Shown: positions 46,267-55,909, numbered from the stretch's first letter. The stretch: 64,000 bases of DNA from Cytophagaceae bacterium (GCA_016722655.1 JADKIR010000005.1:496001-560000), one strand, 5' to 3'. Numbers and translations: made by a program. The notes: generated by a model not told the origin, from the letters alone.

Positions 46267-47607
46267 ATGAAAAAAGTTGCATTTTATACATTAGGTTGTA
46301 AACTCAATTTCTCTGAAACTTCCACTATTTCAAGGAGTTTTGAAGAAAAGGGATTCCGCAAAGTAAATTTTACTGATACACCGGATATTTTTGTTATCAA
46401 TACCTGCTCAGTAACTGAAAATGCTGATAAAAAGTGTAAAAAAATCGTCAAAGAAGCTCAAAAAATCAATCCAGACGGATTTGTAGCCATTGTAGGTTGT
46501 TATGCCCAATTAAAGCCCACAGAAATCGCTGAAATAGATGGAGTGGACGCTGTACTTGGAGCAGCTGAAAAATTCAGATTACATGAGCTTTTAGGTACTT
46601 TTGAAAAAGAAAAATCGAGCACTACATCAAAAGCTAAAGTTTTTGCATCAGAAATTGACCAAAAACTTGACTATCATACCTCCTACTCTCTTAATGACCG
46701 AACGAGAACATTCTTGAAAGTACAGGATGGCTGTGATTACCCATGTGCTTATTGTACCATACCGCTGGCAAGAGGAGCAAGCAGATCAGATACTGTTGAA
46801 AATATTGTAAAAGCAGCCCGTGAAATCGCCTCAAATGACATTAAAGAGATAGTTTTAACAGGTGTAAATATCGGTGATTTTGGACTGATAAACGGAGAGA
46901 GAAATGAGTCATTCCTGGATTTAATTAAGACTCTTGATGAAGTTGACGGTATAGAAAGATTCAGAATTTCGAGCATCGAACCCAACTTACTGACCAACGA
47001 AATCATTGAATTTGTAGCACAATCAAAAAGATTTGTTCCTCATTTTCATATCCCCTTACAATCAGGCTCAAATAAGGTTTTGGGACTGATGAAAAGACGT
47101 TATAAACGTGAATTGTATCAGGAAAGAGTAACAAAAATCAAAGAAATTATGCCGGATTGCTGCATCGGTGTTGATGTGATTGTTGGGCATCCCGGCGAAA
47201 CTGATGAGTTATTTTTGGAAACCTACAACTTCCTAAATGACCTTGATGTCAGCTATTTGCATGTTTTCACCTATTCTGAAAGAGAAAACACTTCAGCATT
47301 AAGCATTCGTCCTGTTGTACCGCAAAATAAACGGGCTGAGCGATCTAAAATGCTTCATATACTCTCAGATAAGAAAAAGAGATTTTTTTATGAACAGCAT
47401 TTAAAGACAGAAAGATTGGTATTGTTTGAAACGGAAGAATCTAATGATGGCAAAATGAGTGGCTTTACTGACAACTATATTAAAGTTACTGCAAAATTTG
47501 ACCCATTATTGGTTAATGACCTCAAAAAAGTCAAGCTGGAGAGCATCAATGACAATTTAGAAGTTGATGTATCAGAGATATTCCTGGAATCATTGATTCA
47601 CAATTAA
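46267..47607 (+). CDS. mtaB: tRNA (N6-threonylcarbamoyladenosine37) methylthiotransferase
   Basis: The 446-residue product has an N-terminal MTTase domain with three cluster cysteines (TLGCKLN, NTCSVTENAD, VGCYAQ) and a radical-SAM domain with DGCDYPCAYCTIPLARG (CxxxCxxC), then a C-terminal TRAM-like part. It converts t6A to ms2t6A at position 37 of tRNAs. The LGCKLNFSE start and lack of MiaB- or RimO-specific residues favour MtaB. Confidence 0.92.
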   Translation: MKKVAFYTLGCKLNFSETSTISRSFEEKGFRKVNFTDTPDIFVINTCSVTENADKKCKKIVKEAQKINPDGFVAIVGCYAQLKPTEIAEIDGVDAVLGAAEKFRLHELLGTFEKEKSSTTSKAKVFASEIDQKLDYHTSYSLNDRTRTFLKVQDGCDYPCAYCTIPLARGASRSDTVENIVKAAREIASNDIKEIVLTGVNIGDFGLINGERNESFLDLIKTLDEVDGIERFRISSIEPNLLTNEIIEFVAQSKRFVPHFHIPLQSGSNKVLGLMKRRYKRELYQERVTKIKEIMPDCCIGVDVIVGHPGETDELFLETYNFLNDLDVSYLHVFTYSERENTSALSIRPVVPQNKRAERSKMLHILSDKKKRFFYEQHLKTERLVLFETEESNDGKMSGFTDNYIKVTAKFDPLLVNDLKKVKLESINDNLEVDVSEIFLESLIHN

Positions 47608-47630
47608 AATTCTTATTCTAATATCAAAGA

Positions 47631-47657
47631 AAATACCCACCAGAAGGCGGGTATTTT
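47631..47657. terminator. Terminator between mtaB and amt
   Basis: AAATACCC / GGGTATTT hairpin with a 10-base loop. It lies between convergent genes and has A/T-rich ends on both sides, so it probably serves both. Confidence 0.65.
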
Positions 47658-47714
47658 ACTTATTGGAGTACAACAAAACCACAATAAATTGTGATTTTGT
47701 TGCAAATATAGGTT

Positions 47715-49046
47715 TTAGGCCTCTAATAATTGTTCATCATGCTGACTAATATCCAAACCGATTGTTTCGTCTTCTTCAGAAACTCTTAGTGGCACAAGAA
47801 TGTCAGTAATTTTAAGAATTACAAATGACATAATAAAGGCAAAAGCCGATACCAATGCCAATGCAACCAGGTGTTTGATAAACAGTGTAGTTTCACCAAA
47901 AAACAATCCCTGATCTGTTACAACACTGTTCACTGCTTTGGTAGCAAAAATCCCGGTAAATAGCATACCTACCATACCACCAACACCATGGCAAGGGAAT
48001 ACATCTAAAGTATCATCAAGTGCAGTTTTGGTTTTGAAGTGAGCCAGATAGTTTGAGATGATTGAAGCAACCACACCAATCACTAATGCATGAGGAATTG
48101 TTACAAAACCTGCAGCAGGAGTGATAGCCACCAAACCTACAACAACACCGATGCTAAAACCAAGAGCTGATACTTTTTTACCTCTTGCAGCATCAAACAA
48201 TACCCAGGCAATACCAGCAGCAGCAGCAGAAGTATTTGTAGTTGCGAAAGCAAGAGCTGCCAAAGGACCTGCACTTAAAGCTGATCCCGCATTGAATCCA
48301 AACCATCCAAACCAAAGCAAACCAGTTCCTAACAATACATATGGTATATTAGCTGGAGGTAAGAAGCTACCTTCAACATGTGATCTACGTCTTTTCAGGT
48401 AAATAGCACCTGCCAAAGCAGCCCATCCAGCTGACATATGAACAACAGTACCACCTGCAAAATCCAAAACTCCCATTTCGAAAAGGAAACCACCGGGTGC
48501 CCAGGTCATATGTGCCAAAGGAGCATAAATAAACAAGCTAAATAGTACCATAAATACTACATAAGACTTGAAATTGATACGCTCAGCTAAAGAACCTGTT
48601 ACAAGAGCTGGAGTGATAACGGCAAATTTTAATTGAAAAAATGCAAATACAATTGCAGGAATTGTACCCCATGGTTTTGCATCCAGAACACCTTTAAACA
48701 TGAAATGAGTAAATGGGTTTCCAACAAATCCTCCTATACTTTCACCAAATGCAAGGCTGTAGCCCACAATTACCCATATGATGGAAATCACACCCATAGC
48801 GATAAAACTTTGCAACATGGTAGAGATAACATTCTTGGTGTTTACCATACCGCCATAAAAATAGGCTAATCCCGGCGTCATAATCAAAACTAAAGCAGAA
48901 GCAACAAGCATCCAGGCGGTATCGCCACTATTTACTCCTTCAGAGATAATAACACTCGGAATTGAAGGGAAAACCAGTGCCATTATTGTTACGGCAGCCA
49001 AAATAGCTAAGGGTACGTAAGAAGGTTTTACAGTTTTAACGGTCAT
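47715..49046 (-). CDS. amt: Ammonium transporter Amt
   Basis: The 443-residue product has about 11 membrane helices and the Amt/Rh signatures: NSGDTAWMLVASALVLIMTPGLAYFYGG, the DFAGGTVVHMSAGWAAL motif with the first pore histidine, and FPCHGVGGMVGMLFTGIF with the second. It imports ammonium for the two glutamine synthetases encoded nearby. No PII gene (glnK) is next to it; instead an outer-membrane barrel gene lies 38 bp upstream in the same unit. Confidence 0.95.
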   Translation of the reverse strand: MTVKTVKPSYVPLAILAAVTIMALVFPSIPSVIISEGVNSGDTAWMLVASALVLIMTPGLAYFYGGMVNTKNVISTMLQSFIAMGVISIIWVIVGYSLAFGESIGGFVGNPFTHFMFKGVLDAKPWGTIPAIVFAFFQLKFAVITPALVTGSLAERINFKSYVVFMVLFSLFIYAPLAHMTWAPGGFLFEMGVLDFAGGTVVHMSAGWAALAGAIYLKRRRSHVEGSFLPPANIPYVLLGTGLLWFGWFGFNAGSALSAGPLAALAFATTNTSAAAAGIAWVLFDAARGKKVSALGFSIGVVVGLVAITPAAGFVTIPHALVIGVVASIISNYLAHFKTKTALDDTLDVFPCHGVGGMVGMLFTGIFATKAVNSVVTDQGLFFGETTLFIKHLVALALVSAFAFIMSFVILKITDILVPLRVSEEDETIGLDISQHDEQLLEA

Positions 49047-49084
49047 AATGTTTAAAATTTAGATGTAAAAAATTATAGTTTATT

Positions 49085-50245
49085 TCAGAAATAGAAAATC
49101 AATGCAGCACCCAATGTTGATTGAGATTTTTTGGTCAATTTTCCATCTTTATCAAATAATTGAGAAGTTCCTTTCTCGTTTTTGTAAGAATCAAATCTAT
49201 ATTCAGGCTTAAACATCAGGTTATCAGAAACTTTATAACTACCTGTTAGTGTAATACCTGTAGTTGATACACCATCTCCGTTTTCATCAACCAAATAGAT
49301 TCCTCCTTTGCTGTTATCAAAATATTCAATTCTGGTACCTAAAGAGAATTTCTCAGATACACTACCATTAAGATACAAAGCTGCACCAGCCCATGAACCG
49401 ATTGAGTTTTTACCATAAGCCGCATTCAAGCCCACCAATAATTTATCTGTGGCTTGCATAGAGGTAGTCAAATCAAACCAAGAATACATGTCTTTCTTTT
49501 CGCCACCTTCATCTGAGCCAAAATAGTTAAGATAAACTGACCATTTATCGATTGGCTTAATTGAAATCTGAGCCTGAATTCCTTTAGATTTGTTATTGTC
49601 GTCCTTGCTGTCAAGTCCGTTTACCAAACCCACCATCAATCCAAGTTTGTCAGTAGCAGCAATATCCAATTTGATTCCTGTGTGATAAAATGGACCATTA
49701 CCAAATAGATTAGATAATGAATAGTTGAAGTTTACAGGTGCATCAATCACTTCATAACCCACATTGGTACCGTATTGACCACCGGTAAGAGTTGCTTTAG
49801 ATCCCATTTTCCATGAAATATAAGCTTGTTTGATGGCTAAACCAGTTGTTCCAATTCCTTCGCCAAGTGGACTCATGGTATTCCCGTAATTACCAAGGTC
49901 ACCATGATTTCCAAAGGTTAAATCAATTACCCCAGTTACTTTATCAGTAGTGTAGGTAGTTTTAAATTGAGCTAAACCAACTTGAAAATTATTAGCCTTT
50001 TGATCAAAAATTCTTTCAAAACCTGATGCTCCAAGATTTGACTGAACGCCATTGAAGTTTGCAAAATAATAAGTATCAACATAACCACTAAAACTCAATG
50101 GATTTTTGGGTTCTTCTACTACAACTTTTACTTCTTCTGTCTTTTCAACTTTTTTCTCAGTTTTATTGGGTTTTGTCGGATCTTCAGTTGCAAGGGCCGC
50201 CAATGAGATACTTGCTCCTAAAAATGTAAAAAATACTCTTTTCAT
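49085..50245 (-). CDS. Outer-membrane beta-barrel (porin-like) protein linked to amt
   Basis: The 386-residue protein has a signal peptide (cut after ALA), a Lys/Glu-rich periplasmic tether (EDPTKPNKTEKKVEKTEE...) and then alternating strands such as FSGYVDTYYFANF, SIKPIDKWSVYLNYFGSDE and a terminal LGAALIFYF. This is a single barrel of the BBP2/OmpL-like type. It is first in the unit with amt, 38 bp away, and may supply ammonium or a nitrogen compound across the outer membrane. That role is inferred only from gene order. Confidence 0.78.
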   Translation of the reverse strand: MKRVFFTFLGASISLAALATEDPTKPNKTEKKVEKTEEVKVVVEEPKNPLSFSGYVDTYYFANFNGVQSNLGASGFERIFDQKANNFQVGLAQFKTTYTTDKVTGVIDLTFGNHGDLGNYGNTMSPLGEGIGTTGLAIKQAYISWKMGSKATLTGGQYGTNVGYEVIDAPVNFNYSLSNLFGNGPFYHTGIKLDIAATDKLGLMVGLVNGLDSKDDNNKSKGIQAQISIKPIDKWSVYLNYFGSDEGGEKKDMYSWFDLTTSMQATDKLLVGLNAAYGKNSIGSWAGAALYLNGSVSEKFSLGTRIEYFDNSKGGIYLVDENGDGVSTTGITLTGSYKVSDNLMFKPEYRFDSYKNEKGTSQLFDKDGKLTKKSQSTLGAALIFYF

Positions 50246-50614
50246 AATTTTCTTTGGTTTAAATTAAATAATTGGTATGTTATATTTTTGACAAACCTGT
50301 ACGTTTTTTTTATCCAAATCAAATTTAGAGGTTAATATTTTACAATATTTTTTGAAAAAATATATACTTTCTTGAAATATTAATATATTTTTTACCTTAT
50401 TCTTAATTTTTGGCATATTTTATTAACCTTACAATATATTTTGCATTTGTATAATTTATTAAAATTATATTCTGATTAATTTGATTTTACTTTAAAATTA
50501 AAATTTTGATAATAATAAAAAAATGTTCAATGCAGGCTTTAAATTTTACAATGGGGATATCATCAAATGAGGGTAAGATTTAAAACAATTTTTATATTTT
50601 TCCAGATATTAAAA
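50246..50614. other. Gene-free AT-rich interval upstream of the barrel/amt unit
   Basis: About 370 bp with no coding frame or RNA fold. It should contain the promoter of the barrel/amt operon on the minus strand. I see no sigma54 site and no clean TAnnTTTG at the right spacing. Confidence 0.45.
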
Positions 50615-50645
50615 ACAAAAAAAGCAGCCCTAAAAGAGCTGCTTA
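50615..50645 (-). terminator. Intrinsic terminator after the ferredoxin gene
   Basis: On the minus strand AAGCAGC / GCTGCTT with a 9-base loop is followed by a T run. It ends the ferredoxin transcript. Confidence 0.75.
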
Positions 50646-50669
50646 ATATTAATTAGAAAATATATTTCT

Positions 50670-51017
50670 TTATTCTGCGTGTAACCAGGCTTTTTTCGCC
50701 ATTAGTGTGTCAGCATCTTCTACATTGTCAGGGTCAGGAACACAGCAATCTACCGGACAAACTGCGGCACATTGTGGTTCTTCATGAAAACCGGTACACT
50801 CAGTACATTTATCACTTACAATATAATAGAACTCATCACTTACGGGTTTCATTGGAGCATTGGCCTTAATGATATTACCGTCACCAAAGTCCACTTCGGT
50901 AAGTTTTGTTCCACCTGCGTAAGTCCATTCTATACCACCTTCATATATTGCTGTGTTGGGGCACTCAGGCTCGCAAGCTCCGCAGTTTATACATTCATCT
51001 GTTATTATTATCGCCAT
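50670..51017 (-). CDS. 4Fe-4S dicluster ferredoxin
   Basis: The 115-residue product has the first cluster motif CINCGACEPECP and the second, split by an insertion, CTECTGFHEEPQCAAVCPVDCC. The inserted loop and C-terminal helix resemble Alvin-type (2[4Fe-4S]) ferredoxins. It transfers low-potential electrons in the cytoplasm. The partner is unknown. It is divergent from the acyl-CoA reductase with 103 bp between them, so one might feed the other. Confidence 0.92.
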   Translation of the reverse strand: MAIIITDECINCGACEPECPNTAIYEGGIEWTYAGGTKLTEVDFGDGNIIKANAPMKPVSDEFYYIVSDKCTECTGFHEEPQCAAVCPVDCCVPDPDNVEDADTLMAKKAWLHAE

Positions 51018-51041
51018 TTGACCTGTTTTTTATTTAAATAA

Positions 51042-51049
51042 CAAATATA
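51042..51049 (-). promoter_or_regulatory. -7 promoter element of the ferredoxin gene
   Basis: TATATTTG on the minus strand, 25 bp before the ATG, fits TAnnTTTG exactly. Confidence 0.45.
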
Positions 51050-51120
51050 ATTATTCAAAGTTTTAAAGCCTTAGTATTTTTGTAGCTAAATACGTTTATG
51101 GGTAATTATTTATAAAAAAA

Positions 51121-52146
51121 ATGAAACTAGAAGAAAGAATAGTACTATTTTCTAAACTTGGCGAAATTTTGGAAAATAGTATAAAAAGAAGTGAGTTATC
51201 CGAAACTTTTTATTTGGCAAAATCAAAAAATCCGTGGTTTACGCTAGACAATATTGAGCAATCTCTGAAAAATATCATAAGCCAATTTTTAGATCATGAC
51301 AAAATAAGTGCTTTCACAAACGGATACCCAAAAGATTATTTTTCACCGGTTTTTTCAAAAAAAATTGGTATTATCACTGCCGGAAATCTGCCATTGGTGG
51401 GCTTTCAGGATATTATTCAGGTAATATTGGCCGGACATATAGCCCTGGTTAAACCCAGCAGTCAGGATGAAGTACTGCTTAATTTTATTTATAATACTTT
51501 ATTCAAAATTGACAGCCGGATATCAGAATATCTTGTTTTTCAGGACAAACTAAATGATGCCGATGCCTATATTGCCACTGGTAGCGGGAATACTTCAAGA
51601 TATTTTGAATTTTATTTTTCTAAGAGACCAAACATAATTAGAAAAAACCGGAATTCTGTTGCGGTTCTTTCAGGAAATGAATCCAGAGTTCAACTGGCTG
51701 ATTTAGCAGGTGACATCTTTTCATACTTTGGCCTGGGTTGCCGAAATGTTTCAAAATTATATGTTCCAAAAAACTATGACTTCAAGACATTTTTTGAATC
51801 TATAGAATATTGGAATGGTATTTTGTTACATTCAAAATACAATAATAATTACGACTACATGAAGTCAATTTATCTTGTAAACATGCAGGAGCATCTTGAT
51901 AATGGATTTCTGTTGTTGAAAGAAGATGCATCATTTTCTTCCCCGATTTCAGTTTTGTATTTTGAATATTATGAGAATTTAGAAAATTTAAACTCAACAC
52001 TAAGTTCAAACCTAAACGAAATCCAGGTAATTGTTACCGATTTGGAACTACCCATTGAAACTGTGAAACTTGGGCAATCGCAATGCCCAAAACTAGAAGA
52101 ATACGCTGACAATGTGGATGTTATAGAATTTCTAAAATCTGTTTAA
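51121..52146 (+). CDS. Acyl-CoA reductase (LuxC-like)
   Basis: The 341-residue product has an aldehyde-dehydrogenase-like fold of the LuxC family: IGIITAGNLPLVGFQDIIQVILAGH, VKPSSQDE, ATGSGNTSRYFEFYF and FGLGCRNVSKLYVP with the catalytic Cys207. Such enzymes reduce acyl-CoA or acyl-thioesters to aldehydes with NADPH. This branch is conserved in Bacteroidota and its real substrate is unknown. The last 4 bases overlap the opposing esterase. Confidence 0.83.
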   Translation: MKLEERIVLFSKLGEILENSIKRSELSETFYLAKSKNPWFTLDNIEQSLKNIISQFLDHDKISAFTNGYPKDYFSPVFSKKIGIITAGNLPLVGFQDIIQVILAGHIALVKPSSQDEVLLNFIYNTLFKIDSRISEYLVFQDKLNDADAYIATGSGNTSRYFEFYFSKRPNIIRKNRNSVAVLSGNESRVQLADLAGDIFSYFGLGCRNVSKLYVPKNYDFKTFFESIEYWNGILLHSKYNNNYDYMKSIYLVNMQEHLDNGFLLLKEDASFSSPISVLYFEYYENLENLNSTLSSNLNEIQVIVTDLELPIETVKLGQSQCPKLEEYADNVDVIEFLKSV

Positions 52147-52946
52147 AAACCCTGTGACCATTCCAAAAACCGCGGAAATACTTTTTTCCAGGTATTGAAG
52201 TTATGCTCGCCACCTTCTACTTCCACATATTTTATGTCATTTTCTGAGTAACCTTTCAATTTTAACTCTTTGATAAGATCAAGGGTATCTTCTATGGCGT
52301 CAATGATTCCGTTGTTATTCCTATCGGCTTTTTCGTCATTTGTACCACATTCAAACCAAAACTTCAAACCGTTTTTATGTTCCGAATTCCTGATTTTATT
52401 ATGCATGATACGGTCCTGATCATCTGTATAGCCTTCTTCATAACTTTTGTCACGCCACCAAAAGGAACCACTAAAAACGCCAATTTTAGAAAACACATGT
52501 GGATTTTCCCAGCAAATGTCCAGAGCTGACAAGCCTCCCAATGAAAACCCGCAATAGGTATTTTGTGTGGGCAAATCATAAGCTGGAAACTTTTTGACAA
52601 TATGCGGCACCATTTCCGATATCATAAATTGCATATAATTTGTTGCGAGATCACCCCTACCCTTGTAATCCGGAATGTAAGAAGTACCATATTCTCTTAA
52701 CCTAAATTCGTTGGTGTGAATACCTACATAAATAAGGTTTTTGTTAGTTTTCTTATAAAAATCAATGAGGATTTCTTCAATTCCCAATTGGTCATAATCC
52801 TGACCGTCGTTCATATATAATACCGGATATTTCTGATTTAAATCCAAAACAGCCGGGAGAATGAGGTCAAAAATCACATCTCTTTTTAAAAAAACAGAGT
52901 TGATTTTATTGTTTCGTAAAACCTTTACTGGAGAATTAGATACCAT
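52143..52946 (-). CDS. Putative esterase (alpha/beta-hydrolase, PF00756 type)
   Basis: The 267-residue protein has no signal peptide. It shows the esterase-D/enterochelin-esterase pattern: VLYMNDGQDY, the nucleophile elbow GFSLGG (Ser135), ECGTNDEKADRN for the acid and GGEHNFNTWKKVFP for the histidine. It is divergent from another alpha/beta-hydrolase that opens the amidoligase operon, with 101 bp between them. The two likely share control and may hydrolyse or transfer acyl/peptidyl groups in the same pathway. Confidence 0.83.
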   Translation of the reverse strand: MVSNSPVKVLRNNKINSVFLKRDVIFDLILPAVLDLNQKYPVLYMNDGQDYDQLGIEEILIDFYKKTNKNLIYVGIHTNEFRLREYGTSYIPDYKGRGDLATNYMQFMISEMVPHIVKKFPAYDLPTQNTYCGFSLGGLSALDICWENPHVFSKIGVFSGSFWWRDKSYEEGYTDDQDRIMHNKIRNSEHKNGLKFWFECGTNDEKADRNNNGIIDAIEDTLDLIKELKLKGYSENDIKYVEVEGGEHNFNTWKKVFPRFLEWSQGF

Positions 52947-53047
52947 TTTTTACAAAAAATTAACAAAAATGCCTTAAAAGGTTTTTTGTTTAGAATAAAA
53001 TTATTAGAATTAGGTTCGGATTAAATAATTTGCAAATTTAAGCACAA

Positions 53048-53758
53048 ATGCAGGAAAGACACGTACAATTTTATTCTCATATTTTGGGACGGAACCTTGA
53101 CCTGTTTGTTTCGGGGCATTGGGGCAAACCCATTTTGATGTTTCCCACTTCAATGGGAAATGCTTATCAAAATCGGGATATGGGTCTTTTGAACAGCATT
53201 CAAGGTTATATCGAAGGTGGAATAGTCAAAACTTATAATATTGGCTCACTTGACTCAGAAACTTTTTATGGGAAGCACCTTTCACCCCATGACAGGATTT
53301 ATAATTATGAATTATATACCCGTTTCCTGACTGATGAGCTTATTCCGGAAATCCAAAAAGAAAATAATACGCACAGAATAGGTTTGGCCGGTTGCAGTTT
53401 CGGAGCTTTTCATGCTGTAAATCTGGCACTGAAAAAACCTGACCTATTCGATTTTGCAATTGGAATGAGCGGGTCCTACGATATTAGTACTTTTATGGAA
53501 GGGTACCATGACCAAAATGTTTATTTTAACAATCCGGTAGAATTTGTTTCAAACGCTGAAAGCTGGATTTTTAATCATATTAAATTAGTTTTAGGTACCT
53601 CGGACTGGGATATTTGCAGAAATGAAACCCTCAGATTATCTCAAATTATGGTAAAAAAAGGAATTAACCATTGGTATGATGAAAAAAAATGGGCCACACA
53701 TGACTGGCCACTTTGGAATATGATGTTTCCTGAATATTTAAATAGTGTAATCAATTAA
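53048..53758 (+). CDS. Alpha/beta-hydrolase (esterase family) opening the amidoligase operon
   Basis: The 236-residue protein has an esterase-family core with GCSFGAFHA (nucleophile Ser117), LGTSDWDIC near the acid position and THDWPLWNMMFPEYL with the histidine. A short, signal-less N-terminus indicates the cytoplasm. It precedes the first ATP-grasp gene by 24 bp. Such small esterases are recurrent neighbours of ATP-grasp amidoligases in Bacteroidota and may release or trim the product. Substrate unknown. Confidence 0.8.
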   Translation: MQERHVQFYSHILGRNLDLFVSGHWGKPILMFPTSMGNAYQNRDMGLLNSIQGYIEGGIVKTYNIGSLDSETFYGKHLSPHDRIYNYELYTRFLTDELIPEIQKENNTHRIGLAGCSFGAFHAVNLALKKPDLFDFAIGMSGSYDISTFMEGYHDQNVYFNNPVEFVSNAESWIFNHIKLVLGTSDWDICRNETLRLSQIMVKKGINHWYDEKKWATHDWPLWNMMFPEYLNSVIN

Positions 53759-53782
53759 AAATCTAATAATTAATCTCATATA

Positions 53783-54772
53783 ATGAAAAAGATAGGAATA
53801 CTTTTTGGAATGGAAAACACTTTCCCCTGGGCATTTATCGATAGGGTAAATCAAAAAACAGGAAAAAAAAATATTATAGCAGAGCCCGTTTTAATTGATA
53901 AAGTGGAACAAGGTGTGGGCACAGACTATTCCGTAATCATAGACCGTATTTCACAGGATGTGCCTTTTTACAGAGCCTTTCTCAAAAATGCCGCAATGTG
54001 CGGTACTTCTGTTCTCAATAATCCTTTTTGGTGGAGTGCCGATGAGAAATTTTTCAACAATTGTCTGGCAGTAAACCTTGGTGTTCCGGTTCCAAAAACT
54101 GTTTTATTGCCTTCAAAAGAACGCCCCGAGGACACCTCAGATCAATCATTCAGAAATCTGGGAATGCCTCTGGACTGGCAATATATGTTTAGTCGAGTGG
54201 GTTTTCCTGCCTACATGAAGCCACATTCCGGTGGTGGATGGAAAAGTGTTTACAGGGTAGAAAACCCGGATGACCTTTGGGCAAAGCATAGCGAAACCGG
54301 TCAGTTGGTCATGATGCTTCAGGAAGAGATTACCTTTACAGACTATTACAGATGCTACTGTTTGGGTGGAAAATATGTTCATATTATGCCATATGAGCCC
54401 CGAAACCCGCACCATCTGAGATATGCAACCCAACCCAAAACCCAGGGTGAAGCTCATAAAAAGCTGATGGCTACCATCACTGATTATGTTTTGAAACTTA
54501 ATCATGCCTTGGGATATGATTTCAACACAGTAGAATTTGCTGTGAGAGACGGTATTCCTTACGCCATAGATTTTTGCAATCCGGCACCAGATGCTGATGT
54601 AAATTCGGTAGGACATGAGAATTTTGAATGGGTGGTTGAACATGCGGCTTTGATGGCTATTGAAAAAGCTGAAAACTTAAGCCCTGAAGGAAATAATCTC
54701 ACGTGGGGTACATTTGTAAAAAATGGAGCCAACCCAGTAAAACCAAAAACCAAAGCAACCAAAAAAGCTTAA
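53783..54772 (+). CDS. ATP-grasp ligase of the amidoligase operon
   Basis: A 329-residue protein with an N-terminal pre-ATP-grasp region, an ATP-binding core (FPAYMKPHSGGGWKSVYRV, VMMLQEEI) and the metal-binding end of ATP-grasp folds in TVEFAVRDGIPYAIDFCNPAPDAD. ATP-grasp enzymes join carboxylates to amines through acyl-phosphates. It is not a D-Ala ligase, RimK or glutathione synthetase by overall pattern. The tail is Lys/Thr-rich (KPKTKATKKA). It lies 24 bp after the esterase and 3 bp before the GCS2-type gene. Confidence 0.8.
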   Translation: MKKIGILFGMENTFPWAFIDRVNQKTGKKNIIAEPVLIDKVEQGVGTDYSVIIDRISQDVPFYRAFLKNAAMCGTSVLNNPFWWSADEKFFNNCLAVNLGVPVPKTVLLPSKERPEDTSDQSFRNLGMPLDWQYMFSRVGFPAYMKPHSGGGWKSVYRVENPDDLWAKHSETGQLVMMLQEEITFTDYYRCYCLGGKYVHIMPYEPRNPHHLRYATQPKTQGEAHKKLMATITDYVLKLNHALGYDFNTVEFAVRDGIPYAIDFCNPAPDADVNSVGHENFEWVVEHAALMAIEKAENLSPEGNNLTWGTFVKNGANPVKPKTKATKKA

Positions 54773-54775
54773 TTT

Positions 54776-55873
54776 ATGGCTCTTTTTACACTTGGAATCG
54801 AAGAAGAATTTCAGACGATAGACCCTGAAACTCGTGAGCTGAAATCACATATGTCAAAAATCGTTGAGGGTGGCAAGGTGATATTGCAGGAGCGAATCAA
54901 GCAGGAAATGCACCAGGCGGTGGTCGAGGTGGGTACTAATATATGTGAAAATATTGTACAAGCCCGTGAAGAAGTAAGTTATCTCAGGAAAATGCTGCTG
55001 GATTTGGCTGAAAAACAAAACCTTCATGTTGCGGCCGGCGGTACACACCCTTTTTCAGATTGGCAAACTCAACTCATCACCGAGGACGACCGTTACAATA
55101 AACTCATCGATGAAATGCGTGATGTGGCCAGAGGCAACCTTATTTTTGGCCTTCATGTGCATGTAGGAATCGACGACCGTAATGCTGCCATTGAAATCAT
55201 GAACGAGGCAAGGTATTTTTTACCACATATTTTTGCTCTTTCAGTAAATTCTCCTTTTTGGTGCGGTCGAAACACAGGTTTTCATAGTTATCGTGCCAAA
55301 ATATTCGACAAGTTTCCGAGAACAGGTATTCCGGAACATTTCAACAGTGCCACTGAATACGACGATTACCTCAATTTGCTCATAAAAACGGGTTGTATTG
55401 ACAACGGAAAGAAAATCTGGTGGGATTTGCGGCTACACCCATTTTTCCCCACTATTGAATTCAGGATTTGCGACGTCCCTTTGAGAGTAGATGAAACCAT
55501 CTGTCTCACGGCCATCATGCAGGCTTTGGTGGCTAAATTATGGAAGCTTAGAGAACAAAACTTAAGTTTCAGAACCTACAGAAAACACCTGATCAACGAA
55601 AATAAGTGGCGGGCAGCAAGATACGGTATTCATGCCAAGCTTATAGATTTTGGAAAAGAAAAAGAAGTAAGCTACCGTGAATTGGTGGACGAACTCCTGG
55701 ACTTTATCAAAGATACTGCTGAAGAATTGGGCTCAACACATGAAGTCAATTATGTATATGAAATGCTTGAAAATGGCACCGGTGCCGATCGGCAACTCAG
55801 AGTTTTTGAACAAACCCATGACCTGAAAGCTGTGGTAGATTACATGGTAACTGAAACCCGATTCGGTCTTTAA
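54776..55873 (+). CDS. Carboxylate-amine ligase (YbdK/GCS2 type)
   Basis: The 365-residue product starts with LGIEEEFQTIDPETREL, the metal/ATP strand of the GCS2 fold, and contains GTHPFSDW, GLHVHVGID and RLHPFFPTIEFRICDVPL as in YbdK/COG2170 proteins. The family resembles glutamate-cysteine ligase; E. coli YbdK has weak ligase activity and no known role. Here it lies between an ATP-grasp gene (3 bp) and an amidotransferase gene (36 bp). It probably forms one amide bond of the cluster product. Confidence 0.9.
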   Translation: MALFTLGIEEEFQTIDPETRELKSHMSKIVEGGKVILQERIKQEMHQAVVEVGTNICENIVQAREEVSYLRKMLLDLAEKQNLHVAAGGTHPFSDWQTQLITEDDRYNKLIDEMRDVARGNLIFGLHVHVGIDDRNAAIEIMNEARYFLPHIFALSVNSPFWCGRNTGFHSYRAKIFDKFPRTGIPEHFNSATEYDDYLNLLIKTGCIDNGKKIWWDLRLHPFFPTIEFRICDVPLRVDETICLTAIMQALVAKLWKLREQNLSFRTYRKHLINENKWRAARYGIHAKLIDFGKEKEVSYRELVDELLDFIKDTAEELGSTHEVNYVYEMLENGTGADRQLRVFEQTHDLKAVVDYMVTETRFGL

Positions 55874-55909
55874 GATAATTTTTCCGAAATTTGCAGCTCA
55901 TCAACAAAT

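Noticed and set aside
48121..48402. Plus-strand frame antisense to amt
   Set aside because: Ala/Pro/Lys-rich translation is a shadow of the conserved Amt gene on the other strand.
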